Positions 1 through 8,600 of a stretch of 56,317 bases of DNA are shown one piece after another; positions within the stretch are counted from its first letter, which is position 1; each line of letters opens with the position of its first letter. Position numbers and translations under genes: made by a program. The stretch covers positions 1 through 56,317 of the forward strand of contig JAZNBG010000020.1 in NCBI GenBank assembly GCA_045586925.1, in the 5' to 3' direction. Under the pieces are notes generated by a model. The model did not search any database. It was not told the DNA's origin and saw nothing but the letters and a program-made list of their open reading frames with translations. Origin of the DNA: SIG440 sp045586925 (lineage in GTDB: Bacteria; Bacillota; Clostridia; Monoglobales; Monoglobaceae).

Positions 1-2
1 TA

Positions 3-134
3 TATGGCGACCTTTCAAACGAGGGCGTTATTTATGCAACCATCGTTGTTTCTTCTGTGCCTATGCTTATGCTTTACCCCTTTATTCAGAAATATTTCGT
101 AAAGGGCGTTATGGTTGGCGCAGTTAAGGGTTAA
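3..134 (+). CDS. Carbohydrate ABC transporter permease, C-terminal end (partial)
   Basis: Only the last 43 codons are inside the window; the gene starts upstream of base 1. The readable tail contains SSVPMLMLYPFIQKYFVKG and ends in GVMVGAVKG, the usual ending of MalG/LplC/YtcP-type permeases of carbohydrate ABC importers, where the last membrane helix is followed by YPF-QKYFVKG. It would be an integral membrane subunit passing sugar or oligosaccharide inward with a second permease and a binding protein, neither of which is visible. A terminator follows at 141. The family call rests on this tail alone. Confidence 0.75.
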   Translation, partial: YGDLSNEGVIYATIVVSSVPMLMLYPFIQKYFVKGVMVGAVKG

Positions 135-140
135 AATTTA

Positions 141-192
141 AAACAGACATCTTATTTTGAACTATGTATGTTTAAATGAGATGTCTGTTTTT
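141..192 (+). terminator. Intrinsic terminator after the ABC permease
   Basis: ACAGACATCT (143-152) pairs with AGATGTCTGT (179-188) and is followed by a run of T. It ends the transporter transcript coming from the left edge. Confidence 0.75.
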
Positions 193-214
193 TGTGAAAA
201 GTGAAGAGTGAAAA

Positions 215-248
215 GTAAAAAACTGACAAGTCGAAACTTGTCAGTTTT
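215..248 (-). terminator. Terminator of the tRNA-Ser transcript
   Basis: On the minus strand, directly after the encoded CCA of tRNA-Ser(GCU), AACTGACAAG pairs with CTTGTCAGTT across a short loop and is followed by six T. It also has a T-run on the plus strand and could act in both directions. Confidence 0.75.
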
Positions 249-339
249 TGGCGGAGAAGGAGAGATTTGAACTCTCGCGCCGCTTTCACGACCTACACCC
301 TTAGCAGGGGCGCCTCTTCGGCCTCTTGAGTACTTCTCC
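249..339 (-). tRNA. tRNA-Ser (anticodon GCU)
   Basis: The minus strand gives a class II tRNA. Acceptor GGAGAAG (339-333) pairs with CTTCTCC (259-253); the discriminator is G and CCA is encoded at 251-249. The anticodon loop CTGCTAA carries GCU, reading AGC/AGU serine codons. A long variable arm and a GTTCAAATC T-arm are present. It is co-transcribed with the tRNA-Ser 30 bp upstream. Confidence 0.95.
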
Positions 340-369
340 GAATTTAAAAACATTATTAAAATAAAAAAA

Positions 370-456
370 TGGCGGAGAGGCAGAGATTCGAACTCTGGGT
401 GCTTTCGCATCACTAGTTTTCAAGACTAGCTCCTTAAACCACTCGGACACCTCTCC
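370..456 (-). tRNA. tRNA-Ser (anticodon UGA)
   Basis: The minus strand gives a second serine tRNA with acceptor GGAGAGG/CCTCTCC, anticodon loop CTTGAAA (anticodon UGA, for UCN codons), long variable arm, T-arm GTTCGAATC and encoded CCA (372-370). It is the promoter-proximal member of a two-tRNA transcript. Confidence 0.95.
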
Positions 457-489
457 GTTTACGTTGTCACTTCTCTAAGCGACTTTGAC

Positions 490-518
490 ATTATAGCATA
501 GTATTGCAACTTTGTCAA
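490..518 (-). promoter_or_regulatory. Consensus promoter of the tRNA-Ser pair
   Basis: On the minus strand a perfect TTGACA (518-513) and a perfect TATAAT (495-490) are separated by exactly 17 bp. The start site would lie about 25-30 bp before the first tRNA. Confidence 0.85.
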
Positions 519-582
519 TAGAAAAATGAAATATTTTATTAAAAATTTTTAAAGAAAAAATGCAAAAGAAAGTTAATAAATA

Positions 583-611
583 TTGACATAAAAATGTTAT
601 TATGGTAATCT
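583..611 (+). promoter_or_regulatory. Promoter of the YhcH-family gene
   Basis: TTGACA (583-588), a 17-bp spacer and TAATCT (606-611). It is followed by a ribosome binding site AAAGGAGA (643-650) before the ATG at 659. Confidence 0.65.
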
Positions 612-658
612 GTAATTGTGGTTACACGTAAGAAAAAATCATAAAGGAGACAAGGAAA

Positions 659-1108
659 ATGATTTACGATTTAATTGAAAACAAAGACATATATGTTAAT
701 ATGGGTGAAAAATTCAAAAAAGCTTTTGACTTTATTGTTAAAGGAACTGAAGAAGACATCGCTGTTGGAAAATATGAAATTGACGGTGATGAAGTTTATG
801 CAAGTGTAAGTGAATATGACACCAAAACAGAAGGAAATTACGAAGGTCATATACAGTATATTGATGTTCAGTATATCCTTAAAGGGCACGAGGAAATCTA
901 CTGGAAAAACCTTAAGGATTGTACTTTAATCAAAGATTATACTCCTGATAAAGATGTTAAGATTTATTCAGCAGAAAATCCGGTAGTTCTTGATATGCCG
1001 GCAGGGGCTTTTGCTATTTTCTTCCCTGATGATGCACACGCTCCTAACAGAGCATATAAAGAGGTTTCTCACGTTAAGAAAATTGTTGTAAAAATCAAAG
1101 TTGATTAA
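659..1108 (+). CDS. YhcH/YjgK/YiaL family protein
   Basis: 149 residues, the usual length for this cupin-like family, also called beta-galactosidase subunit beta or EbgC-like. Recognisable blocks are EGHIQYIDVQYIL (about residues 61-73), AGAFAIFFPDDAHAPN (about 117-132) and the C-terminal KKIVVKIKV. HIQYIDVQ and the PDDAHAP motif supply the histidine and acidic side chains of the metal or ligand pocket. Members occur with sialic acid or other sugar catabolism genes and may act as sugar mutarotases or isomerases; the substrate here is unknown. It has its own promoter and terminator, so it is probably monocistronic. Confidence 0.85.
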   Translation: MIYDLIENKDIYVNMGEKFKKAFDFIVKGTEEDIAVGKYEIDGDEVYASVSEYDTKTEGNYEGHIQYIDVQYILKGHEEIYWKNLKDCTLIKDYTPDKDVKIYSAENPVVLDMPAGAFAIFFPDDAHAPNRAYKEVSHVKKIVVKIKVD

Positions 1109-1110
1109 TG

Positions 1111-1138
1111 AAAAAAGCCCGGATTTCCGGGCTTTTTC
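1111..1138. terminator. Bidirectional terminator between the YhcH gene and pyrI
   Basis: AAAAAGCCCGG and CCGGGCTTTTT form a GC-rich stem with a short loop. A-runs and T-runs flank it on both strands, so it can end the YhcH transcript on plus and the pyr operon on minus. Confidence 0.85.
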
Positions 1139-1154
1139 TGCATATATAAGACAT

Positions 1155-1571
1155 TTATTCGCCTTTTGCTTCGCAGTATGCACAGCGATATTCTTTTTTT
1201 ACACTGTCGGTCAGATTAAATATATTGGGCAGCTCCTGTTCGGTTGTGGTGATGCAACGAGGGTTTTTGCAGAAAATTACATCGGTGAGCTTTTCGGGAA
1301 GGCTCATTTTTTTCTTTTCTACAAGCTTTTCATCTTTAATAACATCAACTGTTGCATCGGGTGAAACATAGCCTAAAATGTCCATATTTAGCTCTATCAA
1401 GGCATCAATTTTTATAATATCCTTTTTGCCCATTTTTGAACTGGTTGCATTTTTTATAATTGCAACAGGGCAGTCAAGTAGGTCAAGGCGGAGGAGGTTA
1501 TAAATTTCCATACCCTTGCCTGCCTCGATATGGTCAATTACATATCCGTTTTTGATTGAATCTATATTCAT
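1155..1571 (-). CDS. pyrI: Aspartate carbamoyltransferase regulatory subunit
   Basis: 138 residues. It is the regulatory chain that binds CTP/ATP and clamps the PyrB catalytic trimers in the first committed step of pyrimidine synthesis. The N-terminal allosteric half carries IDHIEAGKGMEIYNLLRL (about 12-29). The C-terminal zinc half carries CKNPRC and later YRCAYC, giving the four zinc cysteines. The start overlaps the pyrB stop by one base, so the two are translationally coupled as the last genes of the minus-strand pyr operon. Presence of pyrI implies an allosteric ATCase instead of the unregulated Bacillus-type trimer. Confidence 0.95.
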   Translation of the reverse strand: MNIDSIKNGYVIDHIEAGKGMEIYNLLRLDLLDCPVAIIKNATSSKMGKKDIIKIDALIELNMDILGYVSPDATVDVIKDEKLVEKKKMSLPEKLTDVIFCKNPRCITTTEQELPNIFNLTDSVKKEYRCAYCEAKGE

Positions 1572-2482
1572 TACTCTACCTCCAATAGCTTAAGAATCAA
1601 AGCCATTCTCATAAACTTGCCGTTGAGTACCTGCTTAAAGTAGCAGGCTCTTGGATCGTCGTCAACTTTAACGCTGATTTCGTTTACTCTCGGCAGAGGA
1701 TGCATAATGCAAAGGTCTGATTTTGCTGTGGAAAGCTTTTCAGGAGTGAGGATATAGCTGTCTTTAAGACGAAGATAGTCTTCTTCGTTGAAAAACCTTT
1801 CCTGCTGAACACGTGTCATATAAAGAATGTCAAGCTGTGGCATATATTCAAGTAAATCTGTTGTCTGTATATATTCGCAACCTGATTTTTTGATAATATT
1901 CTTAACATAACTTGGAAGTTTTAACTCATCGGGTGAAATAAGAATAAACTTTATTCCTGTATATCTTGTCATAGCCGAAATTAAAGAGTGTACTGTTCTG
2001 CCGAATTTAAGGTCACCGCAAAGACCGATAACCAAATTATCAAAACGCCCCTTTTCTCGGTGTATAGTAAGAAGGTCTGCAAGAGTCTGTGTGGGATGAT
2101 TATGACCACCATCGCCTGCATTGATTACCGGAATGGATGAGTTCATTGCTGCAACAAGGGGTGCACCCTCTTTTGGATGACGCATTGCAATAATATCAGC
2201 ATAACAGGAAACTGTTTTTGCAGTATCGGCAACACTTTCGCCTTTGGAAGCTGAACTAGAGCCTGCACTTGCCATTGACAGAACGTGCCCGCCAAGCTCG
2301 TACATTGCAGCCTCAAAGCTTAGGCGAGTTCTGGTAGAAGGTTCAAAGAACAGTGTTGCCAGCTTTTTCCTGTCACACTTGTGAGCATACTTATCGGGAT
2401 TTGCAATGATATCCTCTGCAGTCACAACAAGCTTATTAATTTCTTCCATAGAAAGGTCTTTTATATCAATAATACTTCTCAT
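1571..2482 (-). CDS. pyrB: Aspartate carbamoyltransferase catalytic subunit
   Basis: 303 residues from the chosen ATG. It condenses carbamoyl phosphate and aspartate. The carbamoyl-phosphate loop FEPSTRTRLSFEAAM is intact, followed by HPTQTLADLLTI and the aspartate-side motif LPRVNEI. A TTG three codons upstream (2491) is also open, but the ribosome binding site GAAGGGA (2492-2498) touches that TTG and lies about 9 nt from the ATG at 2482, which decides the start. It follows pyrE by 26 bp and overlaps pyrI by one base. Confidence 0.95.
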   Translation of the reverse strand: MRSIIDIKDLSMEEINKLVVTAEDIIANPDKYAHKCDRKKLATLFFEPSTRTRLSFEAAMYELGGHVLSMASAGSSSASKGESVADTAKTVSCYADIIAMRHPKEGAPLVAAMNSSIPVINAGDGGHNHPTQTLADLLTIHREKGRFDNLVIGLCGDLKFGRTVHSLISAMTRYTGIKFILISPDELKLPSYVKNIIKKSGCEYIQTTDLLEYMPQLDILYMTRVQQERFFNEEDYLRLKDSYILTPEKLSTAKSDLCIMHPLPRVNEISVKVDDDPRACYFKQVLNGKFMRMALILKLLEVE

Positions 2483-2508
2483 AAAAGTCAATCCCTTCGA
2501 AAAATTTT

Positions 2509-3153
2509 TTATCCATTTATCCAGCTTTCATCAGATGGATTGTTGCGGAAGGCAATAAGTCTTTCGATATCTTCGGGCTTGATATAGCCTTCTTGTGCCG
2601 CAACTTCAGCGATTACATCAAAGTTTGTAAGGCTGATATTTTTTACATCAGCTGCCGCAAGTCTGTCAAGACCCTTTTGCATACCATAGGTAAAGATTGA
2701 AACAATACCAAGAACTTCGGCACCTGCTTCGCGAAGGATGTTTACAACTTCGATAACGCTGCCACCTGTTGAGATAAGGTCTTCAACAACAACAACCTTT
2801 TGGCCTTTTTCGAGTTTACCTTCAATCTGGTTTTGTCTGCCGTGGTCTTTTGCACCGCTGCGAACATATCCCATAGGAAGTTCAAGAAGATGTGCAGTGA
2901 TTGCTGCGTGTGCAATGCCTGCAGTTGATGTTCCCATAAGAACCTCTGCATCAGGATAGTTTTCTTTAATAAGTGTTGCAAGACCGTTTTCAACATCGCT
3001 GCGAACAGAAATATCGCTGAGTGTTAAACGGTTGTCGCAGTATACGGGGCTTTTAATTCCGCTTGCCCATGTAAAGGGCTCTTCAGGGCGGAAGAACACA
3101 GCTTTAATCTTTAATAAATCTTTTGCAATTAATTCTTTCATTCTAATTTCCAT
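2509..3153 (-). CDS. pyrE: Orotate phosphoribosyltransferase
   Basis: About 214 residues. It converts orotate and PRPP to OMP. The PRPP-binding loop VVVVEDLISTGGSVIEV is intact, with FTWASGIKSPVYCDNR in the N-terminal part. The start is unusual: an in-frame ATG at 3153 lies inside a conserved leader repeat (copy A, 3149-3317) and reads Met-Glu-Ile-Arg before a second ATG at 3141 (Met-Lys-Glu-Leu-Ile), which looks like the native start. The AGAAAGG before the first ATG is only 2 nt away from it. The gene is co-transcribed with pyrF upstream; the intergenic space is filled by the repeat. Confidence 0.93.
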   Translation of the reverse strand: MEIRMKELIAKDLLKIKAVFFRPEEPFTWASGIKSPVYCDNRLTLSDISVRSDVENGLATLIKENYPDAEVLMGTSTAGIAHAAITAHLLELPMGYVRSGAKDHGRQNQIEGKLEKGQKVVVVEDLISTGGSVIEVVNILREAGAEVLGIVSIFTYGMQKGLDRLAAADVKNISLTNFDVIAEVAAQEGYIKPEDIERLIAFRNNPSDESWING

Positions 3154-3317
3154 AGCCTTTCTGCCCACAAATAGTAATTAAAAATTTACACGCACCTCAT
3201 TGTGGGCAGATAAGGCGTGTAGTGGAAATTACGCACATCGCCGTTTAGTGCCTTTCAGGCACAAAAGCTCGGCGGTGCAATAAATTCCACCGGAGGCTTA
3301 ACGTGATTTTTCACGTT
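3149..3317 (-). repeat. Start-codon-proximal structured repeat, copy A (pyrE leader)
   Basis: About 169 nt on the minus strand between pyrF and pyrE. In 5'-3' order: hairpin H1, AACGTGA-aaaa-TCACGTT; composite hairpin H2 with outer strands TTGCACCGCCG and CGGCGATGTGCGTAA and an apical hairpin GTGCCT-gaa-AGGCAC; strand ACACGC pairing with GCGTGT, with GCCCAC in the loop pairing with GTGGGC downstream, an H-type pseudoknot; then AGAAAGGCTATGGAAATT into the pyrE start. It is homologous to copies B and C before korA. The H1, apical and first pseudoknot stems differ in sequence but keep pairing, while GCCCAC/GTGGGC and the AGAAAGGCTATGGAA tail are conserved. Confidence 0.85.
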
Positions 3318-3336
3318 ATTTATCTCCTTTTAAAAA

Positions 3337-4035
3337 TTATCCTACAAATTCATCAACACATCTTTTGTATGCTGCAACGGGGTCTTCTGCTGCGGTAATG
3401 GGTCTTCCCACAACTATGTAGTCAGAGCCGATGGCTTTTGCATCAGCCGGAGTCATAACACGAACCTGGTCGCCCTTGTCGCCGTCAGCAAAGCGGACAC
3501 CGGGAGTAACTGTGATAAAATCCTTACCACAGGTATTGTGAACCTTTTCAGCCTCTAAGGGTGAGCATACAACACCGTCAAGACCGGCTGCCTTTGCGTT
3601 GCTTGCATAGTGCATAACAACCTTGTCGATTGGCTCGTTAATAAGCAAGTCTTCCTTCATTTTTTCTTCACTTGTGGAGGTGAGCTGTGTTACTGCAATA
3701 AGAATAGGACGTGTGCCGTCGGGTCGTGTAAGACCTTCAATTGCAGCTTCCATCATTGCAACAGTGCCTGATGCATGAAGATTAGTCATATCAACATCCA
3801 GACGGCTGAGCACAGACATTGATTTTTTTACTGTGTTTGGGATGTCGTGGAGTTTAAGGTCAAGAAATATTTTATGGCCGCGTTTTTTTATTTCACGGAC
3901 AATTTCGGGGCCTTCAGCATAGAACAATTCCATACCTATTTTTACAAACGGTTTTACATCTGTAAATTTGTCTAAAAATTCAAAAACTTCTTTCTTTCCT
4001 GCAAAGTCGCAGGCAACTATAACGTCTTTTCCCAT
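3337..4035 (-). CDS. pyrF: Orotidine 5'-phosphate decarboxylase
   Basis: 232 residues, a single (beta/alpha)8 barrel of the Bacillus-type length. It decarboxylates OMP to UMP. The catalytic Asp-Lys-Asp array is visible as FLDLKLHDIPNTVKKS (about residues 57-72). The phosphate loop includes VTPGVRFADGDKGDQ and IVVGRPITAAEDP near the C terminus. Its start overlaps the pyrD stop by one base (TAATG), indicating coupling. The stop at 3337 is followed by about 180 bp, most of which is repeat copy A. Confidence 0.96.
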   Translation of the reverse strand: MGKDVIVACDFAGKKEVFEFLDKFTDVKPFVKIGMELFYAEGPEIVREIKKRGHKIFLDLKLHDIPNTVKKSMSVLSRLDVDMTNLHASGTVAMMEAAIEGLTRPDGTRPILIAVTQLTSTSEEKMKEDLLINEPIDKVVMHYASNAKAAGLDGVVCSPLEAEKVHNTCGKDFITVTPGVRFADGDKGDQVRVMTPADAKAIGSDYIVVGRPITAAEDPVAAYKRCVDEFVG

Positions 4036-4946
4036 TAGTGGGCACCTCCTATAATACTATTTAAATCTGAAATTCCGTATTTTTCCATAACTGACGGAAG
4101 CTTTTCTATAATTTCCTTGCATGCAAAGGGATTAACCAAGTTTGCGGCACCGACCTGAACGGCAGTTGCACCTGCAAGCATCATTTCGATTACGTCCTCG
4201 GCAGAAGAAACACCGCCCATACCAATGATAGGAATGTTAACTGCCTCATATACCTGATATACCATACGTACAGCAACAGGGAAAATTGCAGGCCCTGAAA
4301 AACCACCCATTTTGTTGGCTATAACGCACTTCTTTGTTTTAAGGTCAATTCTCATACCAAGCAGAGTGTTGATAAGGCTGATACCGTCAGCTCCGGCTTC
4401 TTCGCAAGCCTTTGCGATAGAAACAATGTCTGTTACATTGGGTGACAGCTTTATAATAACCGGTTTTTTTGAAACAGCTTTAACAGCCTTTGTAACCTCT
4501 GCTGCAGCTTCGGGTGATGTGCCAAAACTCATACCGCCGCCGTGAACATTTGGACAGGAAATATTAACCTCAAACCAGCCAATTTGTTCTTCGTTGCTGA
4601 GTTTTTCGCAGGTGTATACATAGTCATCAACAGAAAATCCACTGATGTTTGCCATAACCGGCTTGGAAAAAACTTTTTTAAGTTTAGGAAGCTCATTTTC
4701 GATAACAGCATCAACACCAGGGTTTTGCAGACCTACAGAATTGATCATACCCATCTTACATTCTGCAATTCTTGGGGTTGGGTTGCCGAACCTTGCGTCT
4801 TTGGTTGTTCCTTTAAACGAGAATGTTCCAAGACAGTTTATGTCATAAATTTCAGCAAATTCATAGCCAAAACCAAATGTTCCGCTTGCAGGGATTATTG
4901 GGTTATCAAGGGTAATGCCGTTTAACGCTACTTTTGTGTTTACCAT
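4035..4946 (-). CDS. pyrD: Dihydroorotate dehydrogenase, class 1B catalytic subunit
   Basis: 303 residues. FMN barrel oxidising dihydroorotate to orotate. NISCPNVHGGG carries the catalytic cysteine expected of class 1, and NSVGLQNPG is the substrate loop. The adjacent pyrK makes this the NAD+-dependent PyrD/PyrK heterotetramer, with electrons leaving through FAD and a 2Fe-2S cluster. IGMGGVSSAEDVIEMMLAGA is the FMN phosphate-binding segment. The start overlaps the pyrK 3' end by 7 bases and the stop overlaps pyrF by one. Confidence 0.96.
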   Translation of the reverse strand: MVNTKVALNGITLDNPIIPASGTFGFGYEFAEIYDINCLGTFSFKGTTKDARFGNPTPRIAECKMGMINSVGLQNPGVDAVIENELPKLKKVFSKPVMANISGFSVDDYVYTCEKLSNEEQIGWFEVNISCPNVHGGGMSFGTSPEAAAEVTKAVKAVSKKPVIIKLSPNVTDIVSIAKACEEAGADGISLINTLLGMRIDLKTKKCVIANKMGGFSGPAIFPVAVRMVYQVYEAVNIPIIGMGGVSSAEDVIEMMLAGATAVQVGAANLVNPFACKEIIEKLPSVMEKYGISDLNSIIGGAH

Positions 4947-5671
4947 ATGATTTCCTCCCTTTCAAGAACCGGCCCATCTTTGCAGATGCGCTTGTTGCCG
5001 TATTTTGTCTTGCACGAGCAACCCATACACGCACCAAAGCCACAGCCCATACGTTCTTCAAAGCTGTACTGACCGGAGCCCACTGCAATCGCCTCGATAG
5101 CTTTAAACATAGGCATAGGGCCACAGGTGAAGAAGTAGGAGTAGTCAAGACCCTTCATAGCGTCAGTAACAAATCCGTGTATTCCGTAGCTGCCGTCGGC
5201 GGTTGTAATAAGAACCTTTGCACCTAAAGCCTTGAATTCTTCCTCAAAGAATACATCATCACGGCTGTTAAAGCCTAAGATTACGGTTGGCTTTTTACCT
5301 TGTTTGATTAATTCTTTACATAAGTTATACATAGGCGGAACACCAACACCGCCACCGATAAGAAGGGGTGCATTACCGCTTTTTTCGGTATTAAAGCCGT
5401 TGCCTAAGCCTATCAGAAGGTCAAGCTTTACTCCTGGCTTATAATTACTCATAATTTCGGTGCCCTCGCCCACGATTTTGTAAATAAGGGTAAGGGAATT
5501 ATCCGAATAGTCACATACAGAAATGGGTCGTCTGAGATACAGGCCGTCAATCTGTATGTTTACAAACTGACCGGGTGCTGTAAGCGAACTTGTGTCGCCT
5601 GACAACACCATCAGCATAATATCTTTTGCAATTTTTTCATTGCGTTTTATTGTAAAAATTTCCTGTTTCAC
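4940..5671 (-). CDS. pyrK: Dihydroorotate dehydrogenase electron transfer subunit
   Basis: 243 residues of the ferredoxin-NADP reductase fold. LRRPISVCDY (about 47-56) binds FAD and LLIGGGVGVPPMYNL (about 103-117) belongs to the NAD+ domain. C-terminal cysteines in EERMGCGFGACMGCSCK followed by RICKDGPV bind the 2Fe-2S cluster. It passes electrons from PyrD to NAD+. It lies 15 bp after carB and overlaps pyrD, in standard Gram-positive order. Confidence 0.95.
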   Translation of the reverse strand: MKQEIFTIKRNEKIAKDIMLMVLSGDTSSLTAPGQFVNIQIDGLYLRRPISVCDYSDNSLTLIYKIVGEGTEIMSNYKPGVKLDLLIGLGNGFNTEKSGNAPLLIGGGVGVPPMYNLCKELIKQGKKPTVILGFNSRDDVFFEEEFKALGAKVLITTADGSYGIHGFVTDAMKGLDYSYFFTCGPMPMFKAIEAIAVGSGQYSFEERMGCGFGACMGCSCKTKYGNKRICKDGPVLEREEIIW

Positions 5672-5686
5672 AGCAAAAAATTCTCC

Positions 5687-8600
5687 TTATGCATCAATTG
5701 TTGAGATTGTAAGAGTATTTTCTTCAAGCACGTCAAGCAGTACCGAAACTGTATCAAGAGATGTAAAGATATTTACGTTATTTTCGGTTGCACACAGACG
5801 GATTTCGTGACCGTCGTTAATGTTTGAGCCAGAGCCTGATACATCGCTTGTATTGATAATATAAGCTATATGACCCTGACGGATTGCTGATGGAATTTCG
5901 TCATTGTCTTCACTTATCTTTTTCAGCATATGTGTGCGGATACCGTTTTTCTTAAGGAATTCTGCAGTACCCTTTGTTGCCTGAATGTTAAAGCCAAGGT
6001 TATAAAATCTGCGGATAAGTTCAAGAGCTTCGTCCTTGTCTTTGTCGGCGATGGTTGCAAGAACTGTGCCGTAATTCTGGACAATCATACCTGATGCCTG
6101 AAGCGCTTTATATAATGCCCGATTAAGCTTGTCGTCATAACCGATTGCTTCACCTGTTGATTTCATTTCAGGTGAGAGGTATGCATCAAGTCCACGGATT
6201 TTATTGAACGAGAACACAGGAACCTTTACATACCAACGATTTTTCTCCTTGGGATAAACCTCGGTGTGGCCTTGTTCCTTAAGGCTCTTGCCCATAATTA
6301 CCTCTGTTGCAATGTCTGCAAGACTATAACCTGTAGCCTTGGAGAGGAATGGAACTGTTCTTGAAGAACGTGGGTTAACCTCAATAATATATACGTCTTC
6401 GTTTTTATCTACAATGAACTGAATGTTATAAAGACCTACAATTCCAATGCCAAGACCAAGCTGCTTTGCGTATTCGATAATTGTTGCTTTTACTTTGTCA
6501 GAGATGCTGAAGGAGGGATATACGCTGATTGAATCTCCGCTGTGGATACCTGTACGTTCAACAAGTTCCATAATGCCGGGGACAAATACATCCTTACCGT
6601 CACAGATAGCATCAATTTCTACCTCTTTACCGCTGATGTATTTATCAACAAGTACAGGCTTGTCCTCGTCAATTTCAACGGCTGTTTTAAGGTAGTGACG
6701 AAGCTGGTCTTCGTTGCCTACAATCTGCATTGCACGGCCGCCAAGAACAAAGCTGGGACGTACCAAAACGGGATAGCCGATTTCTTTTGCTGCCGCAACA
6801 CCGTCTTCAATCTTTGTAACGGCTTTGCCCTTAGGCTGAGGAATATTGAGCTTTTTAAGGATTTTCTCAAATGCATCACGGTTTTCTGCACGGTCAATTG
6901 CGTCACAGTCTGTACCAATGATAGCGACGTTACGATCTGTAAGAGGCTGAGCAAGGTTAATGGCTGTCTGTCCGCCAAGTGATGCAATAACACCCTCGGG
7001 ATTTTCGTAGTGAATGATATTCATTACATCTTCGGGAGTAAGCGGTTCAAAATAAAGCTTGTCTGCTGTGGTGTAGTCGGTTGAAACAGTTTCGGGGTTA
7101 TTGTTGATGATAATTGCTTCATAGCCCGACTTTTTGATTGTGGTAACAGCGTGAACAGTTGAATAGTCAAATTCAACACCCTGACCAATACGGATAGGAC
7201 CTGCACCTAAAACCATAAGCTTTTTCTTGTCTGTTATAATTGAATCATTTTCACCTGTATAGCTTGAATAGAAATACGGGATATATGCATTTGTGTGGCA
7301 GGTATCAACCATTCTGTATACAGGGAATATATCATTATCGCATCTTAGATTGTAAACGTCAATCTCAGGAACATCCCAGAGCTTTGCGATAAACGGGTCA
7401 CTGAAACCGATTTTCTTTGCTTCTTTAAGGGTTGCAACATCACCCTTGTTGCTTGCGATTACAGCTTCAAAATCTACTATTTTCTTGATGGATTCAAGGA
7501 AGTAGGGGGTAATCATTGTAATTTTGTGAAGAGTGTCAAGGTCTACACCCTTTCTGATAAGCTGTGCAACAGCATAGATGTTGTCGTCACGGAACTCTTT
7601 GATGTATTCAAGCATATCGTCAACAGACATATTCTCAAATTTAGACATCCAGATATGATTTACACCAATTTCAAGAGAACGGATTGATTTAAGGAAACAT
7701 TCCTCCAAGGTAGAGCCGATACCCATAACCTCACCGGTTGCCTTCATTTGTGTGCCAAGCTTGTTGGTTGCCGACGCAAATTTATCAAAGGGGAAGCGTG
7801 GGAACTTTGCAACGATATAGTCGAGTCTTGGTTCAAAAGCTGCCGTTGTATTTGCAATAGCAATTTCGTCAAGTGACATACCAACAGCGATTTTTGCAGT
7901 TACCCTTGCGATTGGATAGCCGCTTGCCTTTGATGCAAGAGCAGAAGAACGTGAAACTCTGGGGTTAACCTCGATAAGATAATACTCAGATGTTGTGGGA
8001 TGCAGGGCAAACTGAACATTGCAGCCACCCTCAATTTTAAGTTCACGAATGATTTTGATTGCACTGTCGTTGAGCATCTTGTGGTCATGCTCACTTAATG
8101 TAAGAATAGGAGCAACAACAATACTGTCACCTGTGTGAATACCAACAGGGTCGATATTTTCCATGCCACAGATTGTGATTGCGTGGTCTTCAGAGTCGCG
8201 CATAACCTCAAACTCAATTTCTTTATAACCCTTAACGCTCTTTTCAACAAGAACCTGAGAAACGGGTGAGAGCTTAAATGCATTTGTACCAACTTCAATA
8301 AGTTCTTCTTCGTTATAGGCAAAGCCACCGCCTGTGCCGCCAAGAGTAAAGGCAGGACGAAGAACAACGGGGTAGCCTATTCTCTCGGCTGCAGCCTTTG
8401 CTTCGTCAAGAGAATAAGTTATTTCTGAAGGAATAACCGGCTCGCCGATTGACTGACACAGTTCCTTAAAAAGTTCACGGTCTTCGGCGCGTTCGATACT
8501 GTCACTCTTTGTGCCAAGTAGCTCAACCTCACATTCTTTCAAAACGCCCTTTTTTTCAAGCTGCATAGCAAGGTTAAGACCTGTCTGTCCACCGATACCG

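Noticed and set aside
4312..4925. Opposite-strand frames over pyrD, carB, kor, mre and other genes.
   Set aside because: They are shadows of well-identified genes, with no ribosome binding sites and low-complexity translations.
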